This document shows positions 9,271-17,427 of a stretch of DNA of 64,000 bases, in pieces. The stretch spans positions 186,001-250,000 of the forward strand of contig NZ_JAAIKA010000001.1 of the NCBI RefSeq assembly GCF_011752015.1, read 5' to 3'. The notes under the pieces were generated by a model. The model ran no database searches. It was not told where the DNA came from and saw nothing but the letters and a program-made list of their open reading frames with translations. Position 1 is the first letter of the stretch. Each line of letters opens with the position of its first letter. Both the position numbers and the translations under genes were made by a program. This DNA is from Canibacter zhoujuaniae (lineage in GTDB: Bacteria > Actinomycetota > Actinomycetes > Actinomycetales > Microbacteriaceae).

Positions 9271-9870
9271 ATGACAAGGATTCTCGGCATCGACCCCGGG
9301 CTAACACGCTGTGGGGTCGGTGCCGTTACTCTTTTACCCGGTCGTAAACTGCAGTTCGATCATGTTGAGGTGCTGCAGAGCGCGGCGGATAGTGAACCGC
9401 AGCAGCGTCTAGCGAAGATCGGCGGGGCTATTGAGCGGATCCTGGACAGCGCTGAGAAGCCGAACGAGATTGCCTTAGAGCGTGTTTTTGCGCAGCAAAA
9501 TTTGCCGTCTGTGATGGGGGTTGCGCAGATTTCAGGGGTGGTTCTTTATTTAGCGGCACAGCGCGGTATTCCGGTGACGCTCTACACTCCAAATGAAGTT
9601 AAGCTGCAGGTGACAGGTTACGGTGCGGCTGATAAATCGCAGGTGGCGACGATGGTGGCCCGGCATCTCGGGCTTGCGGCCCTGCCAAAGCCGGCCGATG
9701 CTGCCGACTCGCTCGCGATTGCGATAACCCATGCCTGGGCGCTGTCACGTGCGGGAGCGGCTGCGTTAGGTTCCAAAGCTAACGCCAGTGGCGGGCAGAC
9801 CCCCGCACAGACGGCGTGGTTAGCGGCCGAACAAAAAGCGGGCAGACGCCGTAAAGGGATGCGCCGGTAG
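9271..9870 (+). CDS. ruvC: Holliday junction resolvase RuvC
   Basis: A 199-residue crossover junction endonuclease. Acidic catalytic residues lie in LGIDPGLTRCGVG (first Asp), IALERVFAQQN (Glu) and DAADSLAIAITHAW (final Asp pair). It resolves Holliday junctions with RuvAB. It has no clear Shine-Dalgarno motif and sits 9 nt after yebC, so translational coupling is likely. The C-terminal tail (GSKANASGGQTPAQTAWLAA) is longer than the core. ruvA and ruvB, which usually follow directly, are not here or anywhere in the window. Confidence 0.95.
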   Translation: MTRILGIDPGLTRCGVGAVTLLPGRKLQFDHVEVLQSAADSEPQQRLAKIGGAIERILDSAEKPNEIALERVFAQQNLPSVMGVAQISGVVLYLAAQRGIPVTLYTPNEVKLQVTGYGAADKSQVATMVARHLGLAALPKPADAADSLAIAITHAWALSRAGAAALGSKANASGGQTPAQTAWLAAEQKAGRRRKGMRR

Positions 9871-9891
9871 AAGGGAAACGCCGGTAGTGTT

Positions 9892-9908
9892 CGCGCCTAT
9901 TAGGCGCG
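9892..9908. terminator. Hairpin between convergent ruvC and TRIC gene
   Basis: CGCGCCTA and TAGGCGCG are perfect arms with one base between them (17 nt in all), overlapping the stop codon of the opposite-strand gene. It lacks a U-run. A bidirectional terminator is plausible from position only. Confidence 0.35.
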
Positions 9909-10664
9909 CGGCATTGGGTTTGGTCCTTCCGGTTCGATGTCTGGTAGCCCATCCGGTAAATGCGGTATCTGGATTGTGCGAGTGCGGATCGCTTCGATGG
10001 TCTCTTCGACCTGGCGCTGGCGACGACGACGGCGCCTATCGAGCGCACGCTGCTCAGGCAGGCTCCAGCCAAAACGCATCGCGAGCAGACGGATCGCAGC
10101 GGTTAACACAACACAGATAACACCCGCTATCGTGATGCTCAGCCCAAACTTGATTGCGAGCACCACGAACGTTGATCCAACAATCGCTGCAACCGCGTAA
10201 AACGACCCGACGTGCAGAGCTGCTATTGGCAGATTCAAAAAAACATCTCGCACAACACCACCGCCGACAGCGGTCACCGCGCCGCAAAAGATAGCGGGCA
10301 CAAATGGCAGCCCAAAGGCGAGAGCTTTAGTTGTGCCGAGGGCTGCGAAAGCGCCGAGTGAGAGCGCGTCAAAAACGTTGATTAGCTTATCGACTTTCAA
10401 CAGCACGCGCTGCAGGAGCATCCCGATCATACCGGCCACCACACACGTCACCATGTACCAGTTGGTGGTCATAGTTGCCGGTGTCACATTTAGAAAAAGA
10501 TCTCGGATCAGACCGCCGCCAATGCCGCAGCAGATGGAGATTACCGCAACGCCAAGCAAATCAAGGCGTTTAAAGCCCGCTGCAAAAAGTGCGCCCTGCA
10601 TACTTCCGAGAGCGACAGCTGAAATATCTAATGCGAGCGGAATGGTAAATATCTCGTTTTCCAC
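9900..10664 (-). CDS. TRIC-type cation channel family protein (UPF0126)
   Basis: A 254-residue membrane protein with two internally similar repeats, each holding a glycine-rich turn before RDLFLN or RDVFLN (GIGGGLIRDLFLN at about 47-59; AVGGGVVRDVFLN at about 131-143). This duplicated three-helix pattern is the signature of bacterial TRIC-type (UPF0126) channels; some conduct K+ but the substrate here is unknown. The C-terminal tail is cytoplasmic, with a basic run RRRRRRQRQ. It converges with ruvC and diverges from recO. Confidence 0.85.
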   Translation of the reverse strand: MENEIFTIPLALDISAVALGSMQGALFAAGFKRLDLLGVAVISICCGIGGGLIRDLFLNVTPATMTTNWYMVTCVVAGMIGMLLQRVLLKVDKLINVFDALSLGAFAALGTTKALAFGLPFVPAIFCGAVTAVGGGVVRDVFLNLPIAALHVGSFYAVAAIVGSTFVVLAIKFGLSITIAGVICVVLTAAIRLLAMRFGWSLPEQRALDRRRRRRQRQVEETIEAIRTRTIQIPHLPDGLPDIEPEGPNPMPRA

Positions 10665-10729
10665 AGATTAATTCTTGCAAATCGGCGTGCGCTAAGTAAA
10701 TCTTGGGCGCGGCGCTAAATACTCTACTT

Positions 10730-11500
10730 ATGCCAGTGTTTCGGGATCATGCGATTGTGCTGCGCACCCAAAAGTTGGGTGAGGCTGATCGCATTATTAC
10801 AGCTCTCACCCGCGCACACGGGCAGCGCAGAATAGTTGCGCGCGGTGTGCGCAAGATCAATTCGAAAATAGGCGCCAGGCTTGAACCTTTTAATATCGTA
10901 GACCTGCTTGCGTTTGAGGGGCGAAGCGGTCTCGACTCACTGAATCAAGTTGACTCACTAGCCCTATTCGGTGCTGAAATCAGTTTGGATTTTGACCGCT
11001 ACAGGGCTGCAAGCATCATGGCCGAAACAGCGATTCAGCTGACTGAAATGGACGCAAGCGTGCATCAGTTCAACCTTTTGAGCGCAGCGTTAAAAGCACT
11101 AGCCGGCAGAGAGCAGGCCCCTGAGCTGCTGCGCGATTCATACCTTTTGCGCAGTCTCGCACTGGCAGGCTGGACGGTTGAGTTGCGCTCTTGTGTGGTG
11201 TGCGGGTCGCGAGATAATCTCACCCACTTTAGTGTGCAGCACGGCGGGGTGGTTTGCGATAACTGCGCGACACCGGCTATGTCACGCATTAGTTTTGCAG
11301 AGTATGAGCTTTTGGCAGCGCTCTTGATTGGAGCCTGGGTGCGCGTAAACAACAGTGATGCCAGTAGCCGCCAGCATGTCAGTGACCTAATCGCGGCATT
11401 TGTGCGGTGGCAACTTGAGCGTGGCTTAAAGTCGCTTACAATCGATGAAATAGCCAGAAGGGCAGAACAGCAAAGGGGAAACCGTGGCGAAAGAGTCTGA
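10730..11500 (+). CDS. recO: DNA repair protein RecO
   Basis: About 256 residues. The N-terminal OB-fold segment [20 protein letters not shown] is typical, and a zinc site is seen as CVVCG...CDNC at about 161-182. RecO helps load RecA onto SSB-coated DNA in gap repair. The ATG at 10730 is chosen because family proteins start at the P-V-F/Y-R-D block; an in-frame TTG at 10703 would only add MGAALNTLL. No strong Shine-Dalgarno motif is present. It overlaps uppS by 17 nt, so the two are coupled. Confidence 0.92.
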   Translation: MPVFRDHAIVLRTQKLGEADRIITALTRAHGQRRIVARGVRKINSKIGARLEPFNIVDLLAFEGRSGLDSLNQVDSLALFGAEISLDFDRYRAASIMAETAIQLTEMDASVHQFNLLSAALKALAGREQAPELLRDSYLLRSLALAGWTVELRSCVVCGSRDNLTHFSVQHGGVVCDNCATPAMSRISFAEYELLAALLIGAWVRVNNSDASSRQHVSDLIAAFVRWQLERGLKSLTIDEIARRAEQQRGNRGERV

Positions 11501-12266
11501 GACGCTCGTGCCCGTTGACTGGACCGGGCAGACTCCGCCTGAATTTAGCGGACCGGTGCCAAAACATATAGCGATCGTGATGGACGGTAACGGCAGATGG
11601 GCAAACCAGCGGGGACTCACTCGCATTGAGGGGCATAGGCGTGGTGAGCAGACACTGTTAGACGTTGTGGCGGGCGCCGCACAAGCCGGGGTTAAATATC
11701 TCACCGTCTACGCATTTTCAACTGAAAACTGGCGCCGCTCACCAGAAGAAGTGCGCTTTCTCATGGGATACAACCGTGAAGTTTTAAGAAAACGGCGGGC
11801 ACAGCTGCACGACTGGAACGTGCGTATGCGCTGGTCGGGTAGACGCCCTAGGCTGTGGTCTTCGGTTATTAAAGAGCTGCATGCAGCTGAAGCTCTCACC
11901 CGGCGCAACACAGGTTTAACACTCACTATGTGTGTTAACTATGGGGGGCGCACTGAAATCGTTGATGCGGTGCGGGCGCTTGCGGCAGATGCCAAAGACG
12001 GCAAACTGGATCCCAAACATATTACCGAGCGCTCACTAGCACGCCATCTTTACGTGCCGGAGCTACCCGATGTTGATCTTTTTCTGCGCACATCGGGAGA
12101 GATGCGCACGAGCAATTTTATGATGTGGCAGTCTGCCTATGCTGAAATGATGTTTGTTGAGAAGCTGTGGCCAGATTTTGATAGAACCGATCTCTGGCGG
12201 GCAATTCAAGATTTTCACGGCAGGAACCGCAGATTCGGTGGCGCAGTTGATTTGCCACTGAAGTAA
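11484..12266 (+). CDS. uppS: Isoprenyl transferase (polyprenyl diphosphate synthase)
   Basis: A 260-residue cis-prenyltransferase. It has [17 protein letters not shown] (about 28-44, with the catalytic Asp), [16 protein letters not shown] and [20 protein letters not shown] (about 209-228). It condenses isopentenyl diphosphate into the long lipid carrier used for cell wall synthesis. The start is GTG at 11484 inside recO; AAAGGGGAAA just upstream serves as ribosome site. The recO-uppS pair is conserved in actinobacteria. Chain length (C50 or C55) cannot be told from sequence. Confidence 0.93.
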   Translation: MAKESETLVPVDWTGQTPPEFSGPVPKHIAIVMDGNGRWANQRGLTRIEGHRRGEQTLLDVVAGAAQAGVKYLTVYAFSTENWRRSPEEVRFLMGYNREVLRKRRAQLHDWNVRMRWSGRRPRLWSSVIKELHAAEALTRRNTGLTLTMCVNYGGRTEIVDAVRALAADAKDGKLDPKHITERSLARHLYVPELPDVDLFLRTSGEMRTSNFMMWQSAYAEMMFVEKLWPDFDRTDLWRAIQDFHGRNRRFGGAVDLPLK

Positions 12267-12288
12267 ATAGTGCGAGAATTATGACGCA

Positions 12289-13482
12289 ATGAATCAAACA
12301 GTTGAACACCAACCGCTAAAAATAGGCAAGCTCAGTTTCGATATTCCGGTCGAGCTAGCTCCGATGGCCGGTATCACCAACACCGCCTACCGGAGACTGT
12401 GCAAAGAGTATGGTGACGGGGTTTTTGTTAGCGAGATGATTACCAGCCGTGCGCTGGTTGAAAAAACTCCCGCAACCATGCGATTAATTCAGTTTCATGA
12501 GAGCGAAACCCCGCGTTCAATGCAGCTTTATGGGGTTGATCCGAAAACTATCGCGGAAGCCGTGAAAATCGTGGTAGACGAGGATCTTGCCGATCATATC
12601 GACCTGAATTTTGGCTGCCCTGTGCCGAAGGTGACACGCAAAGGCGGGGGAGCGGCACTGCCGTGGAAAAAAGATCTGTTCGCAGCAATCGTTGAGCAGT
12701 CGGTGAAAGCGGCGGGCAGCATCCCCCTGACTATTAAAATGCGCAAGGGGATCGATGAGGATCACCTCACTTTCCAGGATTCTGCACGGGCTGCGGTTGA
12801 TGCGGGTGTCAGCGCAATCGCATTGCACGGCCGCACCGCCGCGCAGCACTATTCCGGCAAAGCTGACTGGGATGCAATAGCGGAACTTGTTGAAATTGTG
12901 AAGGCGCGTGCGGATATTCCGGTGCTCGGCAACGGTGATATTTGGTCTGGGCAGGACGCTATTACGATGGTTGAACAGACCGGTTGTGACGGTGTTGTTG
13001 TTGGTCGGGGGTGTCTCGGCAGGCCGTGGCTGTTCGGTGATCTGCAGGCGATGTTTGAGGCTCGTGCCGGGCGCATCAGCTGGGAGGAAGCGCGCGCCCT
13101 GGCTGCAGCGCCAAAACTCGGCGCTGTTATGGATGCTGTGCGCCGCCACACCGAGCTGTTAATCGAGTTTTTTGGTGACGATGAGGCGCACGCATGTCGC
13201 GATATTCGCAAACATATGGCCTGGTATTTCAAAGGCTATAGCGTTGGCGGAGATGTGCGGCGGGCGCTTGCGGCGGTGATCTCACTCGAACATATGGATG
13301 AGATATTTGCAACCATGGATCGCGACATGGCGTATCCGGGTGAGGGAGCCGAAGGGCCGCGGGGCCGCGCCGGCAGACCAAAACGGCCGCACCTGCCGGA
13401 GGGCTGGCTCGATACACAGACAGTAGAAAATATCGACTTCACTGAGCTTGCTGCGGCAGAAATTGACGGTAACGGTGGTTAA
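12289..13482 (+). CDS. dusB: tRNA-dihydrouridine synthase
   Basis: A 397-residue FMN-dependent enzyme reducing uridines in tRNA D-loops. The core includes LAPMAGITNTAYRRLC (about 23-38), NFGCPVPKVTRKGGG (catalytic Cys, about 106-120), PLTIKMRKGID, ALHGRTAAQHYSG and GDIWSGQDA. A C-terminal extension after HMDEIFATMDRD contains a PRGRAGRPKRPH stretch typical of actinobacterial members. The start is ATG at 12289 with a weak ribosome site. Its 3' end overlaps dgt by 8 nt. Confidence 0.93.
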   Translation: MNQTVEHQPLKIGKLSFDIPVELAPMAGITNTAYRRLCKEYGDGVFVSEMITSRALVEKTPATMRLIQFHESETPRSMQLYGVDPKTIAEAVKIVVDEDLADHIDLNFGCPVPKVTRKGGGAALPWKKDLFAAIVEQSVKAAGSIPLTIKMRKGIDEDHLTFQDSARAAVDAGVSAIALHGRTAAQHYSGKADWDAIAELVEIVKARADIPVLGNGDIWSGQDAITMVEQTGCDGVVVGRGCLGRPWLFGDLQAMFEARAGRISWEEARALAAAPKLGAVMDAVRRHTELLIEFFGDDEAHACRDIRKHMAWYFKGYSVGGDVRRALAAVISLEHMDEIFATMDRDMAYPGEGAEGPRGRAGRPKRPHLPEGWLDTQTVENIDFTELAAAEIDGNGG

Positions 13483-14719
13483 GGGATATTCAGAAGCTGA
13501 CTTTGAGCGTTTTCAGCCAGAGCAGCACACCAGTTCTCGCAGCGATTTTGCAAGAGATCGGGCACGTGTTTTGCACAGTTTTGGGTGGCGACGCTTAGCG
13601 TTAAAAACTCAAGTGCTCAGCCCCCGTGCCGGCATCGACTTTGCGCGCAACCGTCTCACACACTCGCTTGAGGTGGCGCAAATCGGTCGGGAGCTTGCGG
13701 CAAGTTTTAATGTCTCTGAAGATTTGGTTGACACCGCCTGCCTGACCCACGACCTCGGACACCCACCGTTTGGGCACAACGGTGAAGTCGCGCTGAATGA
13801 ATGGGCTGATAAAGCCGGTGGCTTTGAAGGAAACGCGCAAACCCTGCGCATCCTGACGCGTCTTGAATCAAAACGTTTTGATGCTAACGGCAACTCGATA
13901 GGTTTGAACCTGACGCGCGCAACGCTCGATGCCTCGTGTAAGTATCCTTGGAGCCGCATCGATGCGACCGGTAATAAACGTCACAAGTTTGGCTACTTCG
14001 ATTCAGATAGCGCTGTTTTTGACTGGCTGCGGCAGGGTGCGGTGCCGGGCCGTAAAAGCTTTGAAGCGCAGGTGATGGATCTCGCTGACGACATCGCCTA
14101 TTCTGTGCACGATTTTGAAGACGCGATATTTAGTGAGCACATAACCCCGTTTATGCTCGCTGCAAAGAGCGGGCATCAGGCGACACTGCGCACTATCGCC
14201 GAGTGGTCTGGCAACGAATACACGATCGCTGAATTGGGTGAAGCATACGAGAATATTGCTGCATCGTCGCTGTGGTTGACTGATTGGACGGGCAGCCGTC
14301 AAGACGCAGCGCAGCTAAAAAATTTCACAAGCGATATGATCGGTCGCTTTGCGGGCGCCGCGATTACCGCAACGAAAGAAAGCTATGCTGCGGAACAGCT
14401 TGCGCGCTACGGGGGCAGTGTGATTGTGCCGCGCACGATCCGCGCAGAAATCGCTGTTTTGAAGGGGATTGTTGCAGCCTATGTCATGCGCGCAGACAGC
14501 AGGCAGGCGACTTACCGCAAACAGCGTGAACTGCTTACTGAGCTGCTCGATAAATTTTGGCAGCAACCGGGGTTGATGGATCCCGCATTCCAGAGCGATT
14601 TTAATAGTGCTGAGAGTGAGCACGCAGCGCAGCGTGCTGTTGTAGATCAGGTTGCGAGTCTGTCGGATCAAGCAGCGATTGAGCTTTATAACCGCTACTG
14701 CGCTATTCCGCTGGTTTAA
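13475..14719 (+). CDS. dgt: Deoxyguanosinetriphosphate triphosphohydrolase
   Basis: An HD-domain dNTPase of about 414 residues that converts dGTP, and perhaps other dNTPs, to deoxynucleoside and triphosphate. Key motifs are RSDFARDRARVLHS, RNRLTHSLEVAQ (first HD-type His) and THDLGHPPFGHNGE (the HD pair and following His). Later, QVMDLADDIAYSVHDFEDA supplies the final metal Asp. The GTG at 13475 is chosen because MVKGYSEADFERF fits the usual N-terminus and overlaps the dusB stop; TTG at 13448 is an alternative. The dusB-dgt-dnaG order is conserved. Confidence 0.9.
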   Translation: MVKGYSEADFERFQPEQHTSSRSDFARDRARVLHSFGWRRLALKTQVLSPRAGIDFARNRLTHSLEVAQIGRELAASFNVSEDLVDTACLTHDLGHPPFGHNGEVALNEWADKAGGFEGNAQTLRILTRLESKRFDANGNSIGLNLTRATLDASCKYPWSRIDATGNKRHKFGYFDSDSAVFDWLRQGAVPGRKSFEAQVMDLADDIAYSVHDFEDAIFSEHITPFMLAAKSGHQATLRTIAEWSGNEYTIAELGEAYENIAASSLWLTDWTGSRQDAAQLKNFTSDMIGRFAGAAITATKESYAAEQLARYGGSVIVPRTIRAEIAVLKGIVAAYVMRADSRQATYRKQRELLTELLDKFWQQPGLMDPAFQSDFNSAESEHAAQRAVVDQVASLSDQAAIELYNRYCAIPLV

Positions 14720-14741
14720 GCGGCGCGCTAGACTTAACGGC

Positions 14742-16649
14742 ATGGCAGGCCGCATACCCGAGAGTGACATTGCCGCGATTAAGCAGCGGGTCAATATTTT
14801 TGATGTGGTATCTGACTATGTGACCCTGAAGCGGGCTGGTGCCGGGTCATTTAAAGGGCTGTGCCCGTTTCATGATGAGAAAACACCGAGCTTTACCGTC
14901 AACGTAAATCAGGGCTATTTTAAGTGCTTTGGGTGTAACGAAAGCGGCGATACGATCGCGTTCTTACAAAAGCACGAACACCTCTCTTTCACAGAGTCGG
15001 TTGAGAGGCTCGCTGAGCGAGTCGGCTATCAAATCTCTTATGAGGATAGGCAGGGGGCGCCTAAAGGGCCGAGCAAAACCAGACTCTATGAGGCGCACAA
15101 GATCGCCACAGAGTTTTACGCCCGGCAGCTTGCAACTGAAAACGGTCAGGTTGCGGTTGAATTTCTGGCAAAGCGCGGCTTTGACAGTGGGGCGTTAAAA
15201 AAATTTGAGATTGGTTATGCACCAGACTCTTGGGATGGGCTGACAGGGCTATTAAGGCAGCGCGGGTTTAGCCAAGAAGAGCTCACTGCGAGCGGGCTGG
15301 CGTCGGCTGGCAGCCGTGGCATCTATGATCGCTTTCGCGGGCGTATTATGTGGCCAATAAAAAACATCACCGGCCAAACTATCGGTTTTGGTGCCAGAAA
15401 ACTTTTAGAGAGCGACCAGGGGCCAAAATATCTGAACAGCCCTGAAACACCGATTTATCAAAAATCACAGGTGCTCTACGGCTTAGACAGCGCGAAAAAA
15501 ACTATCGCTGAGCGACGCAGCGCAATCGTCGTTGAGGGGTACACAGACGTTATGGCGTGTCACCTTGCGGGTATCACCAACGCGGTAGCGACCTGCGGTA
15601 CCGCGTTCGGATCAGATCACATTCGTCTCTTGCGCCGCATTCTGGGTGACGAGGCGGCGGCTGAAGTTATTTTCACCTTTGATCCGGACTCCGCCGGTGA
15701 GGCTGCAGCGTTGAAGGCTTTCGGGCAGGATCATCAGTTCAACGCCCACACCTATATTGCAACGAACCGCTACGGTTTAGATCCTAGCGATCTGCGACAG
15801 CAGCAGGGGGACAACGCGGTTATCGCAATGTTTAGCGAGAAGAAACCGCTGTTCGAGTTTGCCCTGCAACACGCTGTTAAGAACTATGATCTAAACACTA
15901 TCGAGGGGCGCTACGGTGCGCTCCGGCGGGCTCTTCCGGTAATCGCCGCGATTAAAGACAGCAGTCTGCAGCCGGAATACATGCGTGAGCTGGGCAAAAT
16001 GGTTGGTTTAGACTTTCCCGATGTGCAGCGAGAGTTTCGGGCACTGAAACAGCGCGGCAATCTTGCCCTACCAAAGGCGCACACCGCTCCGCGGGAGTTA
16101 GCGGCGGATACCGCAGAGGCAAATGGTCAAAATACGGTTGCTGCTACCACACCCCAGCAGGTGCCGCAGATCACACTCGGCATGCTCCCGCAAGATACGG
16201 GAACAGAGATAGAGGTGGATGCGCTCGCAGCGATGCTGCAGTATCCGCTGTTGGTCGGCGCGGATCGTCTCGCGCATGCGGCAACTGCGCGAGTTGATCT
16301 TGGGCCTTTAAAACAGGTGCGCGATGCTATTGCAGTTTCGCTTGAGAGTCTTGGTGACGGCGCCGGTTGGGTTGACCGTGTCAGCGCCGCAGCCCCTGCA
16401 GAGGTGCGTTCTCTGGTGCGGGAGATTGCGCTGCTGCCGCTGCCAAACTTAGAGACCCGGCAGTTTCAGAAATTCGTGGTGCAGTCTGTTGTGCGGCTGC
16501 AGCAACGTGATTTTGAAACCTTGCAGCAGGAGCTTACAAGACGTCTAAGGTTGGTTGCAGACCCCGGGAGCGATGAGGCGACAGAAATTCGCAAGCACAT
16601 TTATACTGTTACCAAGCTGCGCCGTGAGTTCGACCAGCTGTTTGAATAG
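14742..16649 (+). CDS. dnaG: DNA primase
   Basis: About 635 residues, making RNA primers at the replication fork. The N-terminal CHC2 zinc finger is CPFHDEKTPSF (about 41-51) and CFGC (about 61-64). The TOPRIM domain includes IVVEGYTDVMA (about 262-272), ATCGTAFG and FTFDPDSAGEAAA. The C-terminal helicase-binding region ends TKLRREFDQLF. The ATG at 14742 begins MAGRIPESDIAAIKQRVNI, the standard N-terminus. It lies 22 nt after dgt and marks the left edge of the accessory region. Confidence 0.95.
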   Translation: MAGRIPESDIAAIKQRVNIFDVVSDYVTLKRAGAGSFKGLCPFHDEKTPSFTVNVNQGYFKCFGCNESGDTIAFLQKHEHLSFTESVERLAERVGYQISYEDRQGAPKGPSKTRLYEAHKIATEFYARQLATENGQVAVEFLAKRGFDSGALKKFEIGYAPDSWDGLTGLLRQRGFSQEELTASGLASAGSRGIYDRFRGRIMWPIKNITGQTIGFGARKLLESDQGPKYLNSPETPIYQKSQVLYGLDSAKKTIAERRSAIVVEGYTDVMACHLAGITNAVATCGTAFGSDHIRLLRRILGDEAAAEVIFTFDPDSAGEAAALKAFGQDHQFNAHTYIATNRYGLDPSDLRQQQGDNAVIAMFSEKKPLFEFALQHAVKNYDLNTIEGRYGALRRALPVIAAIKDSSLQPEYMRELGKMVGLDFPDVQREFRALKQRGNLALPKAHTAPRELAADTAEANGQNTVAATTPQQVPQITLGMLPQDTGTEIEVDALAAMLQYPLLVGADRLAHAATARVDLGPLKQVRDAIAVSLESLGDGAGWVDRVSAAAPAEVRSLVREIALLPLPNLETRQFQKFVVQSVVRLQQRDFETLQQELTRRLRLVADPGSDEATEIRKHIYTVTKLRREFDQLFE

Positions 16650-16665
16650 CGCAGGTGGTGTGACA

Positions 16666-16682
16666 CTAACAACGTTTGTTAG
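16666..16682 (+). terminator. Hairpin after dnaG
   Basis: CTAACAA and TTGTTAG form a 7-bp stem with a CGT loop 17 nt after the dnaG stop. The stem is AT-rich and no U-run follows, so it is a weak terminator candidate. Confidence 0.35.
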
Positions 16683-16694
16683 GGCTCAGATAGC

Positions 16695-16751
16695 GCTGTA
16701 GATGTGCAGCTACAGCTCATACTTGACATTTCCAAAATAATGTTGTACGTT
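16695..16751 (+). promoter_or_regulatory. Promoter with upstream inverted repeat for the peptide/ABC cassette
   Basis: A perfect -35 hexamer TTGACA at 16723-16728 is followed by a 17-nt spacer and TACGTT at 16746-16751. Just upstream, GCTGTAG (16695-16701) and CTACAGC (16710-16716) form a perfect 7-bp inverted repeat with 8 nt between the arms. This is a good place for an activator or repressor to control the downstream micro-protein and transporter genes. The leader to the ATG at 16800 would be about 42 nt. Confidence 0.55.
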
Positions 16752-16799
16752 CCGATTAGAAGTAGAATCTGCTCACATTCAATGGTGAAGGGTGAAACG

Positions 16800-16895
16800 A
16801 TGAATAAGAAAATCACAACATTAGTTCTCTCCATAATGCTTTCTCTGGGTGGCGTTGGCGTGGCTTATGCTCAATCGTGGGGTCACTCACGGTAA
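16800..16895 (+). CDS. 31-residue signal-peptide micro-protein, candidate peptide precursor
   Basis: The sequence starts MNKKITTLVLSIMLSLGG and ends AYAQSWGHSR. It has a basic N-region (NKK), a hydrophobic core and a VAYA signal-peptidase-type site at about residue 24, leaving only QSWGHSR as the mature part. GAAGGGTG lies about 6 nt before the ATG at 16800, and a good promoter precedes it. The genes that follow (membrane protein, MacB-like permease, ABC ATPase, tiny two-TM protein) resemble lactococcin 972-type loci, whose precursors also use a Sec signal and have a W/H/G-rich mature start, but those mature parts are about 66 residues. It may be a truncated bacteriocin, a short signalling peptide, or an unrelated leader. 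Confidence 0.55.
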   Translation: MNKKITTLVLSIMLSLGGVGVAYAQSWGHSR

Positions 16896-16921
16896 AAGGT
16901 ACTGACCCAAGTATCGGTTAA

Positions 16922-16935
16922 TTTAGGCGCCTAAA
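16922..16935. repeat. 14-bp perfect palindrome after the micro-protein
   Basis: TTTAGGCGCCTAAA is fully self-complementary and lies 27 nt after the micro-protein stop, before the 4-TM gene. It could be an operator or an attenuating stem between peptide and transporter genes; nothing further can be said from sequence. Confidence 0.4.
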
Positions 16936-16960
16936 CTCTTAACTACCTGGCTGTATTACC

Positions 16961-17410
16961 GTGATTATAGGGAGTTTCCTGAGAAAAGTTCCAATCAGGA
17001 AAATTATGCTATTTGAGCTGCTTGGACTTTATCTTGGATTCTTTTTCTTATCGTGGTTTTTCTCATATGTAGCACATGGATCTGCGTCTTCGTATGTGTT
17101 GATAAGATACCTGAAACCCCTTCTGGAGTATCAAACACAACTTTTATTAGGGCTCTCGCTAGTAGTTGCTGTGCACCATTATCAGTTCTTGCTAGCTGCC
17201 AAAACTGAGGTGAAATGCCGTGTTTTAGTTGGCGACAGAGTATGCACTATACGTTTCAGATACGCTCTTGCCTGTGTGACCATTCTTTTATTTAGTTTTT
17301 GTATATCCATTGCTGCGCACCTATCACTGAATTTGAATATTGATAATTCGGTCTATTTATTCACTTGCTTTGCGGCATATATCACCTTAACTGCTCTGTT
17401 ATTGAGGTGA
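16961..17410 (+). CDS. Four-TM membrane protein of the peptide/ABC cassette
   Basis: A protein of up to 149 residues that I do not recognise. It has a basic N-terminus (SFLRKVPIRKI) and four hydrophobic spans, around IMLFELLGLYLGFFFLSWFF, LLLGLSLVVAVHHYQFLLAA, ALACVTILLFSFCISIAA and VYLFTCFAAYITLTALLL. A short hydrophilic stretch (KTEVKCRVLVGDRVCTIRFR) lies between spans two and three. The GTG at 16961 is the longest start; the ATG at 17006 has AGGA five nt upstream and may be the real one. Base composition is much more AT-rich than the flanking core genes. It could be an accessory subunit of the exporter or an immunity factor, by position only. Confidence 0.6.
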   Translation: MIIGSFLRKVPIRKIMLFELLGLYLGFFFLSWFFSYVAHGSASSYVLIRYLKPLLEYQTQLLLGLSLVVAVHHYQFLLAAKTEVKCRVLVGDRVCTIRFRYALACVTILLFSFCISIAAHLSLNLNIDNSVYLFTCFAAYITLTALLLR

Positions 17411-17427
17411 AAATGAAAGGATCCGCA

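Noticed and set aside
16704-16799. Longer N-terminus for the micro-protein (MQLQLILDISKIMLYVPIRS...)
   Set aside because: It would start upstream of the promoter and lacks a ribosome site; ATG 16800 has both a ribosome site and a clean signal peptide.
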